Shown here piece by piece: positions 27,084-40,188 of a DNA stretch of 64,000 bases. The notes under the pieces were generated by a model that was not told where the DNA came from, did not search any database, and saw only the letters and a program-made list of their open reading frames with translations. The stretch is from assembly GCA_003415625.1 (NCBI GenBank), contig PYIU01000001.1, forward strand, positions 6,202,210 to 6,266,209, in the 5' to 3' direction. Position numbers and translations under genes: made by a program. Each line of letters opens with the position of its first letter. Within the stretch, counting starts at the first letter, position 1. The stretch comes from Aquanectria penicillioides. Lineage: Eukaryota > Ascomycota > Sordariomycetes > Hypocreales > Nectriaceae.

Positions 27084-30000
27084 ATGTACGGCTCAGGAAA
27101 TGGCCCTCAGACGGGCATTTCCACTCCCAGATCCAGCTCCTCGCTGCGACCATTGACTCTGTCTCACGGCTCTCTCGAGACTTCCTTCCTCATCCCCACA
27201 AACCTTCACTTCACCGCCTCTCAGTTGAAAGACCAGTTCGTCTCCAGCCTACCCGCCGCCACCGACGAGCTTGCCCAGGATGATGAGCCGTCATCTGTCC
27301 CGGAGTTGGTAGCTAGATACCTCGGCCTCATCGCACACGAGGTTGAGGAGGGCGAGGATGACGAGCAGGGCTCTTATGAGGAGGTGCTCAAGCTGGTCCT
27401 CAATGAGTTTGAGCGCACTTTCCTCCGCGGCAACGAGGCTCACGCTGTCGCCGCCACCCTTCCTGGCATCGAGGCCAAGAAGCTTGAGTTCATTCGTAGC
27501 TACTACACCGCCCGCGCGGTCTGCAACCGACCCATCAAGCCTCATGCCTCTGCCCTGTTCCGCGCTGCTGAGGAGGGCTCTGCCGAGATTTACACCATCT
27601 TCGGCGGCCAGGGTAACATCGAGGAGTACTTTGAGGAGCTCCGCGACATCTTCAAGACTTACTCCAGCTTCGTCGGTGATCTCGTCACCTCATCCGCCGA
27701 GCTTCTTCAGACCCTGTCCAAGAAGCCTAGCGCAGAGAAGATGTTCCCCAAGGGCCTTGATGTCATGAACTGGCTTCACAATGCTGATGCTACTCCTGAT
27801 GTTGACTACCTGATCTCTGCTCCAGTCAGTTTCCCTCTGATTGGTCTTGTCCAGCTTGCCCACTACGAGGTGACGTGCAAGGTCCTTGGTGTTCACCCTG
27901 GTATGCTCCGGGACCGCATAACTGGTACCACTGGTCACTCCCAGGGTATCGTCATGGCTGCGGCCACTGCTGCGGCCGACGACTGGGAATCGTGGCGCGA
28001 GATCGCTACCTCTGTCGTCACCATGCTGTTCTGGATCGGAACCCGCAGCCAGCAGACCTTCCCCATCACTTCCATGACCCCCAGCATGCTTCGTGAGTCC
28101 CAGGAACATGGCGAGGGATCCCCCACTCCCATGCTTAGCATCCGTGACCTCTCCCAGGCTGAGGTTCAGAAGCACATCGATGCCACCAACCAGTACCTCC
28201 CCGCCGATCGCCATATCAGCATCTCTCTCATCAACAGCCCCCGAAACCTGGTCGTCACAGGTCCCCCGACTTCGCTTTACGGTCTGAACTCCCAGCTTCG
28301 AAAGGTGAAGGCCCCTACCGGCCTTGACCAAAACCGAATCCCATACACTGAGCGCAAGGTTCGATTCGTCAATCGATTCTTGCCCATCACTGCTCCCTTC
28401 CACAGCAAGTACCTCTCTGAGGCCACTACCTTGATTGATGAGGATCTCAAGGAGATCGCCATTGATTCCAGCTCGCTGGGTATTGCCGTGTATGACACCA
28501 ACACCGGCAAGGATCTCCGTGAGATCAAGGGCAACATCGTTCCGGCCTTGGTCCGTTTGATTACCCGAGACCCTGTCAATTGGGAGACTGCCACTGTCTT
28601 CCCTGATGCCACTCACATCCTCGACTTCGGTCCTGGTGGTATTTCCGGTCTTGGTGTTCTGACCAGCCGCAACAAGGAGGGAGGCGGTGTTCGCGTTATC
28701 CTTGCTGGCACTGTCGAGGGATCCATGTCCGAGGTTGGCTACAAGCCCGAGGTTTTTGATCGGGATGAGGAGAATGCTGTCAAGTTCGCCATCGACTGGG
28801 TCAAGGAGTTTGGTCCCAGGCTTGTTACTACCAAGGGAGGCAGGACGTATCTCGACACCAAGATGAGTCGTCTGCTTGGTCTCCCCCCGATTGTCGTTGC
28901 CGGTATGACACCCGCCACAGTTCCTTGGGATTTCGTAGCGGCCACTATGAACGCTGGCTACCACATCGAGCTGGCTGGTGGTGGTTACTTCATTGGTCCC
29001 ATGATGACCGATGCTATCAAGAAGATCGAGAAGGCCATCCCCCCTGGTCGAGGTATCTCCGTCAACTTGATTTACGTGAACCCCCGTGCCATGTCTTGGC
29101 AGATTCCCTTGATTGGCAAGCTCCGAGCTGAGGGTGTTCCCATTGAGGGTCTTACCATTGGTGCTGGTGTTCCTTCTATCGAGGTGGCCAACGAGTACAT
29201 TGAAACTCTGGGCCTCAAGCATATCTCATTCAAGCCCGGCTCTGTTGATGCCATTCAAGCCGTCATCAACATTGCCAAGGCCAACCCTACCTTCCCAGTT
29301 CTCCTCCAGTGGACTGGTGGTCGTGGAGGTGGTCACCACTCTTTTGAGGATTTCCACCAGCCCATCCTGCAGATGTACGGCCGCATTCGGCGACAGGAGA
29401 ACATTATCCTCGTTGCCGGTAGCGGTTTTGGTGGTTCTGAGGATACCTATCCTTATCTCACTGGTCAGTGGGCCAAGAAGTACGGATACCCTCCCATGCC
29501 CTTCGATGGTTGTCTGTTCGGTAGCCGCATGATGGTTGCCAAGGAGGCCCACACCAGCAAGGCTGCTAAGCAGGCTATTGTTGATGCTCCTGGTCTCGAG
29601 GATAGCGAGTGGGAGAAGACTTACAAGGGACCTGCTGGAGGCGTAATCACTGTTCGTTCCGAAATGGGCGAGCCTATCCACAAGCTTGCTACCCGTGGAG
29701 TCCGATTCTGGGCCGAGATGGACCAGAAGATCTTCACCATCCCCAAGGAGAAGCGAGTCGCTGAACTCAACAAGAACAAGGACTACATCATCAAGAAGTT
29801 GAACGATGACTGCCAGAAGGTCTGGTTTGGTCAGAACAAGGCTGGCAAGGCTTGTGACCTCGATGAAATGACCTACGGAGAGGTCCTCCGCCGATGCGTG
29901 GAGCTGCTCTACGTCAAGCACCAGTCTCGCTGGATCGACCGCTCTTACTCTGTCTTCACTGGTGACTTCATCCACCGTCTTGAGGAGCGCTTCACCTCCA

Positions 30001-33000
30001 CCTCTGGCAAGCCGTCGCTGCTCCAGAGCTACGCTGACCTCAACGACCCCTTGGCTGTTGTTGACCGCATCCTTGAGGCTTACCCCGAGGCCGAGAACCA
30101 GATCCTCAACGCTCAGGATGTTCAGCACTTCCTCATCATGACTCTTCGCCCCACCATGAAGCCCGTCACTTTCATCCCAATCCTTGACGACAACTTCGAG
30201 TTCTACTTCAAGAAGGACTCCCTCTGGCAGTCTGAGGATCTTGATGCTATTGTTGGCCAGGACGTCGGCCGTACCTGTATTCTCCAGGGCCCTGCCGCCG
30301 CCAAGTTCTCCACTGTCATCGACCAGCCCATCAAGGAGATTCTCGATGGCATCCACGAGGGTCACATTGACTTGCTGACCAAGGACTTGTACAACAACAA
30401 CAAGGCTGCCATCCCTGTTACTGAGTACTTCGGCGGCAAGTTGGTTGACCTCGAGATTCCTCTGGACGTTGAGGGTCTCACTGTCAGCTATGACGCTCAC
30501 AAGAACACCTACCGTCTGTCCTCTGCCGCTTCCGCGACAATGCCTGAGCTCGACTCGTGGCTGTCCCTGCTCGCGGGTCCTAACAGGAACTGGCGCCATG
30601 CTCTCCTCATGTCTGATGTCGTTGTCCAGGGCCAGAAGTTCCAGACCAACCCCATCCGCCGCATCTTTGCCCCCACTCGCGGTCTCTTTGTCGAGATTCA
30701 GTACCCCAACGACCCTACCAAGACTGTCATTACTGTCAAGGAACAACCTCGTCACAACCAGTACGTCGATGTGATCGAGGTCAAGCTGGTTGGTGAGAAC
30801 GAGATTCTCGTCAACATGATCAAGGAAACCACTGCCCTTGGCAAGCCCGTCGCCCTCCCTCTCAAGTTCACCTACCACCCTGATGCTGGCTACTCGCCCA
30901 TCCGTGAGGTTATGGAGGGTCGCAACGACCGCATTAAGGAGTTCTACTGGAAGGCTTGGTTCGGCGATGAGCCTGTTGACCTTGACGCCGACGTCACCAG
31001 CAACTTCGATGGTGGAAAGACTACCATCACCAGCGAGGCCATTAACGACTTCGTCCACGCTGTTGGCAACACTGGAGAGGCCTTTGTTGACCGACCTGGC
31101 AAGACTGTTTTTGCTCCTATGGACTTCGCCATCGTCATTGGCTGGAAGGCTATTACCAAGCCCATCTTCCCTCGCACCATCGATGGTGACCTGCTCAAGC
31201 TTGTTCACCTTTCCAACCAGTTCCGCATGATTCCTGGCGCAGAGCCTCTGAAGAAGGGCGATGAGGTCTCCACTACTGCTCAGGTCAACGCTGTCATTAA
31301 CCAGGAAGCTGGCAAGATGGTTGAGGTCTGCGGCACCCTTGTCCGTGATGGCGAGCCCGTCATGGAGGTTACTTCTCAGTTCCTCTACCGTGGTGCTTAC
31401 ACCGACTACGAGAACACTTTCCAGCGAAAGGTCGAGACTCCCATGCAGGTGCACCTTGCCACAACCAAAGACGTCGCTGTTCTCCGCTCCAAGCAGTGGT
31501 TCTCTATTGACGAGCTGCCTAACAGCATTGAACTTCTGGGCCAGACTCTGACCTTCCGCCTCCAGAGTCTTGTTCGCTTCAAGAACAAGGATGTCTTCAG
31601 CAGCGTCGAGACCCGTGGTCAAATCCTGCTTGAGCTCCCCACTAAGGAGGTCATCCAGATTGCCAGCGTTGACTACGAGGCTGGTGAGTCTCACGGTAAC
31701 CCTGTCATCGACTACCTCGAGCGCAACGGTTCTCCCATTGACCAGCCCATCAACTTCGAGAACCCCATCCCTCTCAGCGGCAGGACTTCTCTTCAGCTCC
31801 GCGCTCCCGCTTCAAATGAGAACTACGCTCGAGTCTCTGGCGACTACAACCCTATCCACGTTTCTCGTGTCTTCTCCGAGTACGCCAGCCTCCCCGGCAC
31901 CATCACCCACGGCATGTACTCCAGCGCTGCTGTCCGCAGCCTGGTCGAGACCTGGGCCGCCGAGAACAACATCGGCCGTGTTCGTAGCTTCCACGCCTCT
32001 CTGGTCGGTATGGTCCTGCCCAATGATGACATTGAGGTCAAGCTTCAGCACGCTGGTATGGTGTCTGGTCGCAAGATCATCACCGTCGAGGTCCGCAACA
32101 CCGAGACCGAGGACAAGGTCTTGGAGGGTACCGCCGAGATTGAGCAGCCTGTGACCGCCTATGTCTTCACTGGCCAAGGTTCGCAGGAGCAGGGTATGGG
32201 TATGGAGCTCTATGCCAGCAGCCCTGTGGCCAAGGAGGTCTGGGACCGTGCCGACAAGTACCTCCTCGACAACTATGGTAAGCAACAAACATGCATAACC
32301 CCTGAGAGAACAAGGATTTGTTTAGACGCTAACGTGACATACAGGCTTCTCCATCACCAACATTGTCAGGAACAATCCCAAGGAGCTTACCGTCTACTTC
32401 GGTGGTCCTCGTGGTAAAGCCATCCGCCAGAACTACATTGCGATGACCTTTGAGACGGTCGCCGCGGACGGCTCCATCAAGTCTGAGAAGATCTTCAAGG
32501 ACATTGATGAGACCACCAGCTCCTACACTTACCGATCCCCCACCGGCCTGCTCTCTGCCACTCAGTTCACCCAGCCTGCCCTGACCCTCATGGAGAAGGC
32601 TAGCTTCGAGGACATGAAGTCCAAGGGCCTGGTTCCGCGGGACAGCACCTTTGCCGGTCACTCTCTGGGTGAATACTCTGCCCTGGCTGCCCTCGCCGAG
32701 GTCATGCCCATCGAGAGTCTGGTTTCGGTTGTGTTCTACCGTGGTCTGACGATGCAGGTTGCCGTGGAGCGAGATGCCGCTGGCCGCTCGAACTACTCCA
32801 TGTGCGCTGTTAACCCTAGCCGCATCAGCAAGACGTTCAACGAGGCCGCCCTCCAGTTCGTGGTCGACAACATTGCCGAGGAGACCGGCTGGCTCCTGGA
32901 GATTGTCAACTACAACATTGCCAACATGCAGTACGTGTGTGCCGGTGACCTGCGCGCCCTTGACACTCTCGCTGGTGTTACCAACTTCCTCAAGGTGCAG

Positions 33001-33465
33001 AAGATCGACATTGAAGAGATGAAGGAGCACATTGAGGAGGCCAAGGGCCACCTCCGCGAGATCATCCGTGGATGCGCTGAGAAGACTCTCAGCAAGCCCA
33101 AGCCTTTGGAGCTGGAGCGTGGCTTCGCCACCATCCCTCTCCGAGGCATTGACGTGCCTTTCCACTCAACCTTCCTTCGATCGGGTGTCAAGCCTTTCCG
33201 ATCTTTCTTGCTCAAGAAGATCCATAAGACTACTATTGACCCTTCGAAGCTGGTCGGAAAGTACATCCCCAACGTTACGGCCAAGCCATTCGCGTTGACC
33301 AAGGAGTACTTTGAGGATGTGTACAAGCTGACCAACTCGCCCAAGATTGGCGCCGTCTTGGCCAACTGGGACAAGTATGCTCAGGATGAGGCCGCCACCA
33401 ACGGTGTGGACAGCAGCGAAAGCGGCTCCAACGCCGAGTATGACGGCCCCGGTGCCGCTGCTTAA
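27084..33465 (+). CDS. FAS1: Fatty acid synthase subunit beta
   Basis: Beta chain of the type I fatty acid synthase, forming the domes that enclose the reaction chambers. Exons 27084-32277 and 32345-33465 (one 67 bp intron, [10 protein letters not shown] join) give 2104 residues. The start [16 protein letters not shown] has an ideal ACC-ATG context; an in-frame ATG 72 bp upstream lies inside a probable leader intron. Domains: acetyltransferase with the nucleophile in [10 protein letters not shown] (about 285), enoyl reductase ([17 protein letters not shown], about 600, then LAGGGYF), dehydratase double hot-dog ([15 protein letters not shown], about 1590), and malonyl/palmitoyl transferase with the active serine in [13 protein letters not shown] (about 1835). 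Expression should be matched with FAS2, from which it diverges. Very biased codon use and a CT-rich leader fit high expression. Confidence 0.98.
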
Positions 33466-35076
33466 GGAATACAAAAACTAAAGCAGAGAAAATGATGATG
33501 AAGGAGGCTAAAGATTCCCGAATTGGATTGTTTTGGTATGGAAGCATATAACGATGTATTCTGTAGTAGAGGCGTTTGCTATCATTGCTCTGTTAGATTC
33601 TAGAAACTTGAAGTGATTTCATCTTTTATTCAACTGGCTAGTTTCAGTGCGGGTCCATTGTGTGAAGTGAAGTGAATTGAAGTGGTGAGTGTAAATTGCA
33701 GGCTAGAAGTAAGCCTTTGCTACCTAGGTACCTGTGTAATTGTCTGTCTCCCTATCTGTCTACCTACCCATGATTTTACCTAGGCTGGGTTGTGTTGTCG
33801 AGATTCTACTTGCCTGCTGTGTAGTTGAGATGGGGTTGTACCCAACCTTGTCTGTGACACATGACTGACTGACTGACTGACTGACTGACTGGCTGGCTGG
33901 CTGGCTGTCTGAGTATACAAGACATTTCGTTATCAAGACATGAGTGTATGAATGTTGGACAAATGAGGTGATGGAAGTGGTTATGTTGATGAATGGTTAT
34001 CTACGGATACATGTATAGCAGGTCGTTTGTCACTTGTGTGTCTCACATTGTTGGGGGCTGGCCGGCGGCGGCGGCGGTGGCGATTGGCGATTGTCGATGG
34101 GCCATGGGCGGCTGAAGATAGGCGCAAAAAGAGGGCCTGAAGTGCTCACTCTCACTGGGCGGCTTGACCTGGCCTGGACTTGACTTGACTTGCTCCGGGG
34201 GGGGGGGGGGCGAAGAAGCGACACAAACCTTCCAGAATCGGCTGCCGGCGACGACCGGGCCTGGGCTGGACGGGGAGAGCGACGGAGGCGGCCTATCAGT
34301 CGCTGGACTCGCTGGTGGGCGCGGCGGCGATAGCGCGCACGCAAATGGAAATGGATACCTGCAGCCCGGGTGCCGTGCGTACATGCGGCATGGGAGTCTA
34401 CAATCCAATCAATCGGCGGTGCCTTTTGTTGCGTTTGTTTGGCGACCGCTGGTTCACCTTCCGCTTTCCGGCATGACGAAGCGAGCTGGCGTTGCTTGCT
34501 TGCTTGCTTGGCAGATTGCTCTTGATTTCGTTTGCGCGTGTCCCGTTACCCTTTTCCGTCATCCGTCATTCGTCATTCGTCATCCCGCGCTCCCACGTCC
34601 AAGGCCCGAACCGTTCGCCGTGTCGCCCAGGGGCTCGTGTGGTTGGCTGGGATTGGCGAAGAGCATCGAGACCACAAAGAGCCCGGCCACTTTGAGCTTT
34701 GGTTATAACTACCGGTAGCCTCACTGCTCCCGGTTGTTCATGCTGCTCTTGGGCTGCTCGCCTTTTCCTTTTTGCTTTTTTTTTTATTTTCCCCTCTCTC
34801 GGATCCCTCTTCTTAGTCTTGAATATTCCTCCACCTGGTTTATTTGGGCTTGAGGCCTTGAGGCCTTGTGAAGACAACGAGCATATTACATCATCATTGG
34901 CTGCAGTGTCGCTTGGCTTAACTCTGTGCTAGTTCTGAACAACCACCAACTCAGTCACCCCCCCTAAGCCTCAACCCCCTCTCCTTTGTCTGTCTGTTGG
35001 CCAGAATCCACGGCTCACATTGAACCCTCCCCCCTCCCCAGCTCACAGCTGGCGCAACGCCTTCCCACCCGGAAAC
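33466..35076. other. Intergenic region between FAS1 and guanine deaminase
   Basis: 1.6 kb with no supported gene. It contains TACCTAGGTA at 33721-33730, TACCTAGG at 33777-33784, the (GACT)n tract, and a run of 14 G at 34197-34210. The right part must hold the guanine deaminase promoter and leader. Confidence 0.5.
33862..33910. repeat. Tetranucleotide microsatellite (TGAC/TGGC)n
   Basis: Seven GACT units run into four GGCT units without a break, so the tract has changed register by one substitution type. It lies in the 3' flank of FAS1. Confidence 0.9.
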
Positions 35077-36563
35077 ATGCTGCGCTTGAGAAAGCAAGTC
35101 TTCCTGGGGACATTCATCTCCAGCAGGAGCCGCCAGGAGCTGGAGTACCTGCACGACGCTGCCGTGTGCATCGACATCAATGGCAAGATTGTCAAGATTG
35201 ATAAGGAGTGCGGCAGCGTAGAGGACGTGGAAACCCGGCTGTTGGAGACGCTGGGGTGGGAGCGAAGCGAGGTAGATATTCATGCTGCCAAGCCCGGCCA
35301 ATTCTTCTTTCCCGGCTTCATCGGTGAGTTTTGTTGTCACGGGGACTATTTTCCTCTGGTTGCTCAACACCATTGCTAATCAACCCGGAAGACTCACACA
35401 TCCACGCATCTCAGTATCCTAACGTGGGGATTTTTGGCAAAACTACGCTTCTGGACTGGCTGGAAAAGTACACGTTCCCGCTTGAGTCGAGCCTCAAGGA
35501 CCTGGCCAAGGCCCGCAGAGTATATACAGCATGCGTGCGACGTACGCTGTCGCACGGCACCACCACGGCCGCCTACTACGCAACGATTGATGTGGCAGCG
35601 ACAAACCTACTGGCAGACCTCTGTTTGGCTCTGGGACAAAGAGCATTCGTTGGACGAGTTTGCATGGACAACAAAGACATGTGTCCAGACTACTACGTGG
35701 ACGAGACGGCGGAACAGGGGTTAGAGAAGACGCTTCAGACCATCCAACACGTTCGAGAAATCGATCCCAGTTTTGACTTGATCTCCCCCATCTTGACCCC
35801 CCGATTTGCTCCCACATGCACAGCTGAGTCCATGAAGGGGCTGGCCAAGATCCAGAGGGAGATGGATGTGCCGGTGCAAACCCACGTTTCGGAGAACGAA
35901 GGTGAGATTGCCCTTGTGGCACAGCTGTTCCCCGAATCAAGCTCGTACACGGCTCTGTACGACGACGTCGGCCTCCTCACGCCCCGGACGATCCTGGCAC
36001 ACGCAGTGCACCTAAGCGAGGACGAAGCCAAGCTTGTCGCAGAGAGGAAGAGCAAGGTGTCTCACTGCCCTTGCAGCAACAGCTCGCTGACCAGCGGCGC
36101 TGCGCGTGTTCGGTGGATGTGGGACAGAGATATCACCGTTGGCCTCGGCACCGACATGAGCGGCGGATTCAGCCCTTCGATCCTAGACGCGGCGCGACAG
36201 GCCGCACTGGTTAGCCGGCATGTGGCGATGGGAGTCGACGGGTCAGATCCCGAGTACGAACGAAGCAAGTTGACCATTGAAGAGGTGCTATATCTGGCAA
36301 CTCAGGGCGGAGCGGAGGTCGTAGGACTTGAGAACCGAGTGGGAAGTTTCCAAGAAGGGATGGAGTGGGATGCCCAGTTGATCGTCCTGGGAGACGTGGA
36401 CGATCAAGGCATTTCCATGGGCGAGGAGGTAGATGGAGGCAACGTGGATATCTTTGGTTGGGAGACGTGGGAGGAGAAGATGGCCAAGTGGGTGTACAAC
36501 GGCGACGACCGGAACACGAAGAAGGTCTGGGTAAAGGGAAGGCTTGTCCACTCGCGAGGATGA
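35077..36563 (+). CDS. GUD1: Guanine deaminase
   Basis: Hydrolyses guanine to xanthine and ammonia, the entry step for using guanine as a nitrogen source; cytosolic. Two exons, 35077-35323 and 35392-36563 (68 bp intron with an AAG acceptor), give 472 residues. The join restores PGFI-DSHIHASQYPN, the metal-binding HxH of the amidohydrolase family (His85, His87). Further metal and catalytic positions are visible as QTHVSENEGE (about 247), LAHAVHLSEDE (about 286) and LGTDMSGGFSPS (Asp about 336). VSHCPCSNSSL and the C-terminal beta-sandwich return (GKEGMEWDAQLIVLG-like) also fit. Length and motif order match yeast Gud1. It has no purine neighbours here. Confidence 0.95.
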
Positions 36564-37155
36564 AAGTGTCAAAGAATTGGGAATTAATTTTTTGCGCGGA
36601 AGATACGACAGACAAAGCTGCGTCAAGTCATGGAGCTGAGAAGAAGGGGGCAAGGATATCTCGGTTGACGGCACGGCTGACGGCACGGCTGATAGAGCAA
36701 GAGAGCCGGCCTTGTCACATGAAGGAACCAGGGCGAACACGAAGGAGGCGCAATGGCCGAGCCTCATCGCAGCTCAGATCGAGATCATTGATGGTGTGTG
36801 TATTCATAGACGAGCAGGCCATGTCGCGGAGGTTGCCTGCTAATTCCTTATCGGTAGCGAGACGGGAGACGGGAGGTGGGTGGCCTCCTGGGGGAGATGT
36901 ATCACATGCGTAGCGAGCCTGAGGATTCTTTTTGATATTTCCTCTCGAAGCCAGATGAATGGAAGCCAGACTCATCTAGATCACCATATTTAGAGCCGCT
37001 GACGTCCCTTTGTTGCTAGATGGGAGTGACTAAAACCATTAAGGTTTGGGTTTCAGAGACACTTGTGCTGTCGGCGATGAAGCTAACATGTCACCTGGGT
37101 GAGGCGCCTCAATTGAGCACAAGACTATAACCAACAGCCCTAGATATGAAAGGAG

Positions 37156-37158
37156 AAA

Positions 37159-37189
<31 letters not shown>

Positions 37190-37230
37190 TAAAAATAAAA
37201 ATAAAAATAAAAATAAAAATAAAATAAAAA
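37156..37230. repeat. Pentanucleotide microsatellite (AAAAT)n
   Basis: About fourteen units of AAAAT, flanked by slightly imperfect AAAT units at each end. The longest simple repeat in the window. Confidence 0.95.
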
Positions 37231-38022
37231 TGGCACAAGGGTGGATGGATAGGCCCAAGTTCAGATCAGTCTCGTTTGGCACGGCATCGTCTTGCCCGGC
37301 AAGTCCTTGCCGAAGGGTTGCAAGCGATGTTATGTGTAAGTGGCTGGGGTCTTGCTACTTGATGTTAGATCGGCAACCCATGCGATGCCTTGGGGTAGGG
37401 AGCCACACTACGCGATAATAGCGCCCGCGTGTTCAGCTGTAAGGGGAGACTAGACGAAAAGAAAAGTTCAAAAGAGGTCGAGAAGTGCCCTAGAAACGCC
37501 TCGGACGGGAGGCCTACGCCAGCGAGGGACGCTTCGCGGAGGAGGGGGGAAAACAAAGTGCGTAGGGTCAAGCCACGAGCAAGTGAGACACGGAAATGAA
37601 CGATGAAGAAGGGGAAAAAGGAAAAAGAGGGCGCGCACCAAGGACCAAAGACAGACTCAATCCAAGCAAGCGCGTCTGGCTTTCAGCCCCAAGAAGCCAA
37701 GCGACGTGGCGTATCAAACCCTCCCTCCACTCCCCGCCTGTGACTCCAGTTGGGCGGCATACGGATATTGAAGGGGACTGACTGACCCCCCCCCCCCCTT
37801 CCCCTGCTCTGCACCTTGTCGGTGGACGGTTATTCTATCCTCTGATTCCTCTCTGTCAACCTGGTGGTGCATGGCCCATATGGAGCTAGAGACGCAGGAA
37901 TGTTTTATCAATGTACGTAGCCTTAAAATAAGGGAAGGGTTGAACTAAAAAGTAAAGACTTGGGGCAGTGGGCGACGCTAGCAGTGAGATGGGTAAAACG
38001 CACGTACGCGCCGAACACGTGC

Positions 38023-38023
<1 letters not shown>

Positions 38024-38054
<31 letters not shown>
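38024..38054. repeat. Tetranucleotide microsatellite (CAAG)n
   Basis: Eight near-perfect units of AAGC, followed by two degenerate GCAGGAGA-type units. Confidence 0.9.
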
Positions 38055-38055
<1 letters not shown>

Positions 38056-39740
38056 GAGAGCAAGCAGGAGAGAGACAGTGAGAGTTTAGAGGGAGAAGCA
38101 TAATTATGAAAAAAAAAAAAAAAATTAAGCATAACAAGACGAGACAAGATGAGACGGGTGAGTGGCCCGAGTCCTTTGATGGATTGGTTGCTGACTGGAG
38201 AGAGTCAAAACCAGACAGTCAGTCAGTCAGCAAGTCATGTGTGTGGTTGCAACGCCCCTGCAGGCGCCGTCTCGGGAGCGAGAGAAAGAAGATCGACACG
38301 CGCTGAACAACGGGCATTGGGATTGGCCTCTCCAGGCGAATGAAGTACCGTATAAACTCAAGAAATTCGAAGTGGGTTTTGTCTCCACTCTCTTGCATAT
38401 AACGAACGAAATCTTTCAGAGATATCTATATATGGGAATTTGTGGGGACAAGACTCCACAGCCAGTTTTGAATTTTTTGAGTTGTTACGGTAAATAGGAT
38501 GTTGCAAGGGGGGGGGGGATGACAGCCCCCGACGGGGTACGGATACATTGGATGTTTCTTTGGTGGAGCTCTTGTTGGTGTTGGTGGTGCTGTGCTGGTT
38601 CCGCGTTTCTTTATTTTATAATACATCCTGTGCCGGTCTCCTTGCCTGACAGACTGCAAGCGACAAGAGAGCGGAATTATGTGCGTGCCATTGCCAAATG
38701 CAGGGAGTGGGCTAAAGACTGTCCGTCTGACCTGTTTGACTGGCTGGCTCTTGGAGCTAGGGGGTACATCCAGGGAAACCCCAGTATGGGTTTGGGTTGC
38801 AGGTATCACCCGAAGCTGAGAGAGACAGAGACAGAGAGAGGGAAAAAAAAAAAAAGAGAGAGACACTATCATGTATACGCTCGCATGCATGATATGATCC
38901 CCATTAGGTTTCGAGCGTGTCACATCGGAGGGGTGTTGCAGGTTTTCTGTTGAGTGACTATTAATGGACGGCAGTAGGCTTGTCTGTACGTGGAGGGCGT
39001 GCTGTACAGTGGTGATGGTGTTGGTGGTGACCGTGGTAGTGGTGGTGTGGGCTGCTGGTCACGAATGATGCCGGTTTTTTTTGCCAAGGCCGTATGTGTG
39101 TGTTTGTCTTGATGCTCTTGAAAGCCGAGGGCCGGACAGCACAATGAAGCAAAGTTGCATGGCACGTAGCTGAGCTCTGGGGAGAGAGGGACGGACGGGG
39201 TGGGAACCTACCGGTAGATTTGACGCCGCAAATCTCGGCTCTCGTCTCGCGAGTTGTCCCTTTTGAGGAACCATGGCGAGAATAGGGCGATGAAACAGAA
39301 CGCTGGCTGGCGGCCTCCTCTGCCGGAAGAGCTAGCTAGCAAGGAGAAAAGGATAATTAGATTGGGTTTTGGATATTCGCAAGCTCGATGTGCCTATTCT
39401 CGCGGTTTGTTGGTGGCATTATGATGTCAGTGCCGACGCTTCGTTTTCTGTCTCCGATATGAGACAACGGGCCGCTGCTCAATGCGTGGCAATGGCTACG
39501 ACGAGGACTAGAAGCTCGAAAAGTAAGCAATATGCACAGGTAGAGTACCCCGTCGCAGGAACAAGAGCGTCTGCTGCAGCCATCGTCTGAGATGTTGAAG
39601 GCATTGCAACCTAGACACTAGAGTCGGTTTGGTCCACGGGTCAGCTAGTGCGGCGCGACATGCAAATCATGACCTGAAGCAAGGGCAACAGCGCCTTACT
39701 ATGCGACTTTGGGGGTTTCTTTTTGTCCCTCGGCCCTGAG

Positions 39741-39768
39741 TTTGCTTGCTTGCTTGCTTGCTTGCTTG
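39741..39768. repeat. Tetranucleotide microsatellite (TTGC)n
   Basis: Seven TTGC units, then CCTG units at 39778-39793. It is the reverse complement of the unit at 38024-38054, so the two tracts, 1.7 kb apart, form an inverted pair. Confidence 0.9.
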
Positions 39769-40165
39769 ATTGCCCGCCTGCCTGCCTGCCTTGTCTGCCT
39801 ACATGCTTGCTTGCTTAGGTTGCTTGCAAGGTTCCCGACTGTCTCTGCTTCATTCACACCGACTGTTCCTGACCTTTCCCTGCTAGGAGTAGCATTGGGG
39901 AAAACCTACACAATTTGAGGGCCACACGGCTTGGTAGGTGAAGGCTCTCATGTGGGTGTGTGTGTGCACGGGACGGAGCGAGGTTGTCTCCATCGCAGGC
40001 GGCCTCACTTACACGCGCTTGAAAGAGAGAGGTTTGGGAGGTGGCTTGTAAACTGTTTCCAGCTGGACAACCTTCTTGGTCCTGCCGAACAGGGCCGTGC
40101 GAGTCCTGGGACTCTCCCGAAGGAGATGAAAAAAAAAAGGATCCGTGATGGGATTGCCCGAGGGA

Positions 40166-40188
40166 TGAGAGAGAGAGAGAGAGAGAGT
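40166..40188. repeat. Dinucleotide microsatellite (GA)n
   Basis: Eleven GA units in the gene-poor region. Confidence 0.85.

Noticed and set aside
29226..31694. 822-codon open frame antisense to FAS1, and a 510-codon one at 27690-29222
   Set aside because: Same shadow effect of biased codons opposite a confidently identified gene.
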